From assembly GCA_023955635.1 (NCBI GenBank), contig JAMXHR010000001.1, forward strand, positions 248,001 to 312,000: DNA of 64,000 bases, in the 5' to 3' direction. This DNA comes from Methanosarcina sp. ERenArc_MAG2. GTDB taxonomy: Archaea; Halobacteriota; Methanosarcinia; Methanosarcinales; Methanosarcinaceae. Numbering within the stretch: the first letter of the stretch is position 1; each line of letters begins with the position of its first letter. Below are positions 58,509 through 64,000 of this stretch, piece after piece. Position numbers and translations under genes: made by a program. The notes below the pieces were generated by a model, which saw nothing but the letters and a program-made list of their open reading frames with translations, searched no databases and was not told where the DNA came from.

Positions 58509-59513
58509 TCATTTTTCGGGCGTAAAGTCTCCCCTCAGGTAAGAGGCTGCCCTTTCCGGGGAAACCGTATTGATGTAAGTTCCTGTATTCAGTTCAAAAC
58601 CCGCATTAATAGTAAGTCTCGGAAGTAGCCGAAGGTTCAGGTGATATTCGGGAGTTCTGAAAAGCTGGTAAAACATATGATTGAAAGGCAGGTTTCCAAG
58701 GACTTTCCCATAACTTTTGAGGACGTCTCTTAGAATGTCTCCGAGGGCAAAAAGAGTTTTGTCCTTGCAATCTCCAAGAAAACTGACATGTTTCCTGGGA
58801 AGGATCCATACTTCAAATGGCCCCATTGAAGAATAAGGAGTGAAAGCTATGCATTCGCTGTTCTCAAATATCAGGCGGGAAGAAGTCTTTTCCTTATCAA
58901 ACATAGCACAATAGGGGCATCTTTCTTTTTCCCTGATAGCCTTCAATTCCCTCTCCAGTGGGGAAGGACAAAACGGCAGGGCAAGGAGCTGGCTGTGAGA
59001 ATGGTTTATGGAAGCACCTGCTGCTTTTCCGGAATTTTTGAATAGGGAGACGTAGAGTATTTTTTTCACGGGTTATGTAGTTGCATGTGCGGTCTTTATA
59101 GACATGCATGAGCCCTGAGAGTTCATGATCGGAAAAACCCTCAAGTCTTCTCTCATGTAAAGGCGACTCTACGATAACTTCATGAAAGCCGTACCCTGGT
59201 TCCGTATGCAAGCCAATTTCCGGAGGTTCTGGAGGGTCCGGAACAGGTGAGAGGGCAGGGTAAAGGTTCGGAAAGCAGCGGAAATCCCAGTTGCGTATCC
59301 TTTCTTCGGAAGTGTCGACAAAGATTTTCCTATTTTTATATACTGCAGTAGCAAGGGGGTTTTGTCCTCTGCTCCCCTACAAAAAATACAGTTTTCAGAG
59401 CCGCTTTTCCCGGAATCTTCAGCTGCGCCTGCAAAGTCCGAAGGTCTTTTAGCTCTTTCTTCTGCAATTATGCAGTACTCGGAAAGAAAATAATGCTTTC
59501 TGATTTCTGGCAT
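58509..59513 (-). CDS. galT: Galactose-1-phosphate uridylyltransferase GalT, two frameshifts
   Basis: It exchanges UMP between UDP-glucose and galactose-1-phosphate. The pieces in three frames are MPEIRKHYFLSEYCIIAEER with CIFC, then YGFHEVIVESPLHERRLEGF, then NSGKAAGASINHSHSQLLAL with the catalytic H-S-H, CPYC, and FNHMFYQLFRTPEYHLNLRL. One base each at the G run 59355-59359 and the T run 59060-59066 restores a frame of about 334 residues. Both zinc sites and the active-site His are present, so the protein is probably functional and the breaks errors. Confidence 0.9.
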
Positions 59514-59631
59514 TTCAGGAAAACCTCATTATATTTCTTTTTCCTCTTTCGTTATCTTTTTTCTTTCTCTTCTCTCCTGACAAACTTCTTTTCTAACACT
59601 TTTAAGTATCCTTTTTCTCTTCTGCAGCATT

Positions 59632-61421
59632 TTACTGTTTGCAGAAGCGAGCCCCGCTTATAAGTTCATAATACTGTTCAGTAGGAACTTTCCAGTCCAT
59701 ATCTTTTGCGAGGAGAAAGGCTTCCCTGCAGAGGAGTTTGTACTTTACCCTGTCATCTATGAAATTCCGTGTGAAATAGCTGACTGCCAGGGCATAATCA
59801 AGGACTGTCTCATAATAGGAGAGGTCTATGTTATCCACGACTATCACTCCCCCGAGTACTTCTATAAGGGACTCGATTGTCTTTATGGCGTCGCTGAAAC
59901 CGCAAACCCGACTGACCACGCTCGGGGTTCCCTCTTTTCCGGCTTCAAGCCCTGTGAGTAGAAAGGGATCATAGCGCGAGGGAAAAATGCCTGCACAGCA
60001 ACCTGCCATAAATTCCTCAACTTCCATACCGAGTCCTCCATCGGATACTGAAAGAATCTGTGGGTACAGAAGGGCTGCAACCGAGCGTTTTCCTCTTACC
60101 ATTTTCGAAAAATCCAGTCCTCTCTCCTCGATCATCTGCTGAATCCTCAGTTCGCTTCCTACAAGTATTTCTTTTGGCAGGTTGACAGGAAATCCTGCAG
60201 GAAGATTTGTTTTTGGTCCCTCTGCAGTAACAAGGAAACAGATTACCCTGATTCCTTCTTGCATATGCCCTTCCAGAATACTGTTCTTTATTATATGCTC
60301 AAGAGCTACAAGGGAATCGAGAAGGTCCGGATACCCTTTATTTTCTACTTCCAGGCGGGAAATTGTGAAAATCGGGATTATCTTTTCGGGTTCTATCCTT
60401 TCTCCTCCGTGATATTTGTACAGGTTTTCGGAAAGGAACTTTCTGATTCTTTCAAGGCGTCCTTCTTTCAGGTTCCAGTCTATTTTATCGGATTCTATAG
60501 TTATTCCATTTCTGATCACAATCCCGTTAATCCCGTAAAATAACCTGGCTTCCTGCCTTGTAGACTCCCCTACTGCGGTAATCGTATCTGCATATAATGC
60601 AAGGGCCTCGAGGGCAGCCAGGTTTTCCGGCACTCCGGGAGGCCATGTACTGTCATTGTTCCTCCTTTTTTGAATAGAATTGTATCCTGCAGTCCTTCCG
60701 GGCAGAGTCGCATGCAGGGTTGCAACAGTACTTACCGGAATACCAAGTTTTTTAGCCTGGCTGGCGCATAAAACACTCCGAATTCGTGGCAGTGCAGGGA
60801 GACACCGGGGCAAGGGCTAAAACCTTTAATTGAAGTTGTTTCTTCGGTTTCGGCAATTTCCGAAGCCGAACTTACAAGAAGTCGGATAAGCTCGGAAATA
60901 GCATAGGAAAGGGAAAGGTAATGGGTATATTCCGGACCATTTGACATGCTCTCATATTTCAGGGAATCAAGCCCGAGGTGTTCGTAGGCTTCAGCTTTTA
61001 TCCTGCTTTCGAGTGTCATTTCCTTTCCCATGTATGTTGAGCGTATCTTCCCGAAATCAGAGGTTTGAAACTGCAGGTAGCCTACCCTGTTTTTCCCTAT
61101 CGGTTTTTCTCCTGTAAACACTTTGATGCCTGACTTTTCAAGGGATTCCAGGCTTTTTTGAAGTACCCCTCCAATATGTAGCGGGCTAAACTCCTCCATA
61201 CTCGTAATCCGGTTCAGCCCCCGGTTCCAGTCCGCACCCCTGTGCCCGTAATAAGGACCCGCAACAAGAATCTCTTTCTCTTCTTTTGTATCCAATGTGC
61301 CGGAATCGAAAAGAGCCGCAAGGGTATGTGCCTCTTCATGAATGACATTCCAGATTCCGCCCATTTTGTTTGATTTAGGGCCTGCTTCTTCTCCGGCAAT
61401 TATTACAAAATTCTTTCCCAC
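59632..61421 (-). CDS. Glycogen-synthase-like glycosyltransferase (GT3-like), one frameshift
   Basis: The N-terminal half (VIIAGEEAGPKSNKMGGIWN, VAGPYYGHRGADWNRGLNR, VSLHCHEFGVFYA) and C-terminal half (VSTVATLHATLPGRTAGYNS, ALYADTITAVGESTRQEARL, GIVIRNGITIES, PSRYDPFLLTGLEAGKEGTP) resemble eukaryotic-type glycogen synthase (GT3). They join if one base is added at 60764-60766, giving FYAASQAKKLGIPVST and about 595 residues. It probably extends glycogen, a known storage compound in Methanosarcina. Its upstream end is free, so it may start an operon with galT. Confidence 0.82.
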
Positions 61422-61635
61422 ACCTGAATCCTCCAGGGTCTTTTTGCCTTTCAGTTCTGTATTTATATTTTAATTCGCCTGTGAATATTAAAACTTATCA
61501 ATCGAAAAAGAAACATGTAAGGCGCTATAAGAGATACAAAAAAATACTTTGAAATTAGGGGCAGGAGACCTTGATGAAATATTGAAAAAATAAAAGGCTT
61601 GAAAGGCAGAGAGTAAGTGCGGGAAAAGGAATTTC
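61422..61635. other. Intergenic region upstream of the glycogen-synthase-like gene
   Basis: The 214 bases have TATA-like TTTATATTTTAATTC at 61457-61471, suitable for the minus-strand gene starting at 61421. Nothing else is seen. Confidence 0.35.
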
Positions 61636-62427
61636 TCAGGCAGTGGAATCAAGTACCGAAGTCTTTGTTTTTGCATAGCAGTTTTCCACAAGCTTCATGG
61701 TCCCTTCGAGGTCAGTAATCTCAAACTCAAAGAGTCTGGAAAATTCCCTGACGCAGGCTTCGAAATCTTTTTCATAGACAAGACCCGTGTTTATCCTTGC
61801 AACTTTTTTGTATCCGGCATAATCAAAGACGAATTTTGACATTTTGATATCATCCGGGTTCTTACTCAAGCCTGCAGTTCTTATCATTTCCCTCCAGTTT
61901 GCAGCCCACATAGGAGTTAGGAAAAAGTTCCTACTCCCTGCAGCTTTTCAGGGCTTTGAGATACTGTCCCCTGCCTCCGAGCACGGCACCTATGCAATCG
62001 TCCACTATTTCCCCGTTTTCTTCTTTTAGAATTCTGACCTTGCAATCCAGGGCCTTGAAGTCCTCTTCGATTTTCCCGAGCACGTTTCCGCAAAGTCCGT
62101 AAAAGACCAGGATTCCGTCCGAGCGCGGAGCCATTGCCTCCACTTTTGAATAGACCGTCCTTTTAAGGTTTTCAGGGATTGCGTGCAGGGCAAGCTCAAG
62201 CATATATATGTTCAGGGTGAAACCTTTTTCTTCCTGCTTTTCCGGAATTTCTTCAACAGGGAGCACTTTATGCGGGACCCCTGCTTCCAGCATTTTTTCC
62301 TGAGACCGTCACAGTCATTGTTTTCCACGACAATTACTTTTTCAATCTCAGGGTCCTTTTCAAGCAGGTGCATTATCTCGTCTTCGAACATTCTGCACCC
62401 GATAATACTGATTACTGGCATGCGCAA
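61636..62427 (-). CDS. DUF1638 family protein, two frame breaks
   Basis: DUF1638 proteins are found in methanogens, often near methyltransferase or corrinoid genes; their function is unknown. The start is MRMPVISIIGCRMFEDEIMH. After the T run 62293-62298 the frame changes to MLEAGVPHKVLPVEEIPEKQ, then VFYGLCGNVLGKIEEDFKAL with the conserved YGLCG motif. A second break at 61945-61948 leads to MWAANWREMIRTAGLSKNPD. The second break needs two missing bases or one extra, unlike the others. The reconstructed length is about 263 residues. Confidence 0.8.
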
Positions 62428-62687
62428 TTTCTCCTATTTTTTCCCTGGAAACTGAGGGTATTTTCGGGTTTTCGTGAAATATTCAACTCATTCGATCTAT
62501 TATTACAATATCTAAGTTATTTTTATATAATAAATCGTATTAAAATGCAAATATGTTCTCTTCCATATTAAAATACAGACTTTAATATAAGGTTATTTTG
62601 ATGCGCCTGCGTTAGGAATTTTTTCTCATTTTTTCTTCTTTAACTCTATAGCCTGAGCTGTCGGTTCAAAAGATCTGTGTTACGTGA

Positions 62688-63544
62688 TCATGGTTTAATG
62701 GCTGCGGAATAATTTTCTTCAGATGAGGGCCTGGTAGTAACCTTTTTTTCCTGGACTTCGACGGGGAGGGAGAAAAGTTCCGAGAGATTTGCATCTGTCA
62801 GGATTTCTTCTTTTTTCCGTCCCTGAAGATTTTTCCCTCTTTTATAAGGATTACACGGTTGATCTCAGGAATGATATCTTCAAGGGCGTGTGTGACCAGA
62901 ATTACACTTTTTCCTGAACCTGCAATTTTCCGGACGCTTTCGCGGAAGCTGTAGATGGCTTTCAGGTCAAGGCTGTTTGTGGGCTCATCTAAAACAAGGG
63001 CTTGCGGGTCATGCACAAGGGCTCTTCCTATAAGCGCTCTCCTGGCTTCTCCTGCGGAGAGTTCGCACATCAACCTGTCCGCAAGGTGAGTTATCTCAAG
63101 AAACTCAAGGACTTCCCTGGCTCTGGATTCCATTTCAGGGGTAACTTTATGGTTGTAGTAAATTCCTATGCTGCTGAAAAACCCTGAGATTACCACATCC
63201 AGCACATTGACCTGGCGGCAGTACGTCTGCTGAAGATCCCCAGAGACGATTCCCAGTAATTTTCTGAGTTCAAAAACATTCCAGGATGTTTTGCCCAGGA
63301 TATTCAGGACAAGCCCGTCGGCTGATGCAAGAGGATGATATTCCTTTGTAAATGTCTTGATGAGGGAAGATTTCCCGGAACCATTGGGCCCGATAATTGC
63401 AACATGCTCTCCCTGCTCAATAGAAAGAGATATTGAGTCAAGGATTTTTTTACCGCATCTAACGACAGTTACGTTTTTTAATTCAAGCAGGGAAGGGGAA
63501 TTATTCTTCCCTGAAGAGTATATGTTTTGAGTCATTTTTATCAT
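62688..63544 (-). CDS. ABC transporter ATP-binding protein, probable frameshift near the end
   Basis: A stand-alone ABC ATPase. Walker A is IIGPNGSGKSSLIKTF (residues 52-67), the Q-loop is GIVSGDLQQTYC, the signature is CELSAGEARRALIGRAL, Walker B is ALVLDEPTNSLDLK, and the switch His is ILVTHALEDI. As written it stops at 62798. One base added to the T run 62811-62816 extends it with EEILTDANLSELFSLPVEVQ to 62688, the expected ABC tail. It resembles ModF-type or iron-chelate-type ATPases; no permease gene is adjacent in the window. Confidence 0.85.
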
Positions 63545-64000
63545 CTATTTGGAAATTTGGAGAGATTTTCAATAACGCTCTAAACTTTAAGATTCCGCTC
63601 AATTTTCCTGTAACCAAACCAACCTGTATAAACAAATCAACCCGTAGTTTCAAACTTAAATATTTACACTTAACTCATTCGATACTTTGTAATCATGAAA
63701 AAATGAAGGTAGTAAAAACTCAATCAAAACTCTATAACCACGGCGACATAAAATCCACTCAATACATTATAAACACAGATAACGCTGGCAGAGATTTTTA
63801 AGGGACTTTCAAAAACCGGTTCAAGAAACTTGAGATAACCTGCCTGAAACCGGCCCTTAAGAATTTTGCGAAAATTTGTAAAAATATTCAGGTTTGATTC
63901 TGAGCGATTCAGGTTTGATTCTGCGCTATTCAGCATGATTCTGAAAAACCAAATTTAGTCTGCTTATTTCCTTATCGGAATCCGTAGATCTCCTTATCTC
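63545..64000. other. Region upstream of the ABC gene to the window end
   Basis: TTAAATATTTACACTTAAC at 63656-63674 may hold the promoter. A 70-residue minus-strand frame (63724-63936) with a repeated SESNLN motif exists because of a short direct repeat (TTCAGGTTTGATTCTG at 63889-63904 and 63909-63922). I do not trust it as a gene. Confidence 0.35.

Noticed and set aside
61945-61948. DUF1638 second break as another simple one-base loss
   Set aside because: Restoring the frame here needs one base removed or two added, so it does not fit the common pattern and is kept as uncertain.
63724-63936. Minus-strand open frame of 70 residues near the window end
   Set aside because: It is created by a short direct repeat; no start signal or recognisable domain.

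Overview
The window looks like chromosome of a methanogenic archaeon of the genus Methanosarcina. The evidence is an A1AO ATP synthase operon ending C-F-A-B-D-G, a Kae1-Bud32 fusion, glycerol-1-phosphate dehydrogenase, the archaeal order aIF2-gamma / PIN / Rpo7 / Spt4 / S24e / S27ae, PurP, DUF1699 proteins and A/T-rich spacers. A full gas-vesicle cluster suggests the M. barkeri / M. vacuolata side of the genus (inference).

Layout. 1-4915: 3' part of the ATP synthase operon. 5098-7394: hypF with four frame breaks. 7.6-17.2 kb: accessory stretch with two DUF1699 genes, a coiled-coil protein, an intact IS with target duplication, two MITE-like elements, a lipoprotein, a ChaB-like protein and hydrolase and TnpB remnants. 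17.3-24.1 kb: an unusual biosynthetic cluster: phosphopantetheinyl transferase, acyl carrier protein, AMP-forming ligase, PP-loop amidotransferase-like protein, NAD-synthetase-like amide ligase, DUF362 iron-sulfur protein and hexapeptide acyltransferase. 24-34 kb: housekeeping and conserved genes (radical SAM protein, ferredoxin, cyclase, XTP pyrophosphatase, Kae1-Bud32, a large TPR protein). 34.5-45.7 kb: PadR-type regulator and gas-vesicle genes read right to left as gvpA x4, a gvpC-like gene, gvpN, gvpO, gvpF, gvpG, a gvpI-position gene, gvpJ, gvpH, gvpK, gvpL, gvpM, with several small repeats between them. 46.6-50.1 kb: information-processing operon. 50.4-56.7 kb: purP, spoIIM, DUF63, egsA, UPF0179, DUF2150. 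56.8-63.5 kb: glycosyltransferase, galT and glycogen-synthase-like genes, DUF1638 and an ABC ATPase.

Quality caveat. About 20 genes or gene junctions are broken by what look like single missing bases, nearly all in homopolymer runs. The broken genes include rpo7, kae1-bud32 and purP, which should be essential. Base-calling error is therefore the simplest explanation. In those entries I give the span of the reconstructed gene and the position of the break. Apparent pseudogenes (hypF) and fusions (gvpH-gvpK) should be read with this in mind.

Most interesting biology: the carrier-protein cluster at 17.3-24.1 kb, and the gas-vesicle cluster with a candidate GvpC, a GvpJ carrying a zinc ribbon, a GvpM carrying an extra C-terminal domain, and a conserved element just 3' of several genes.
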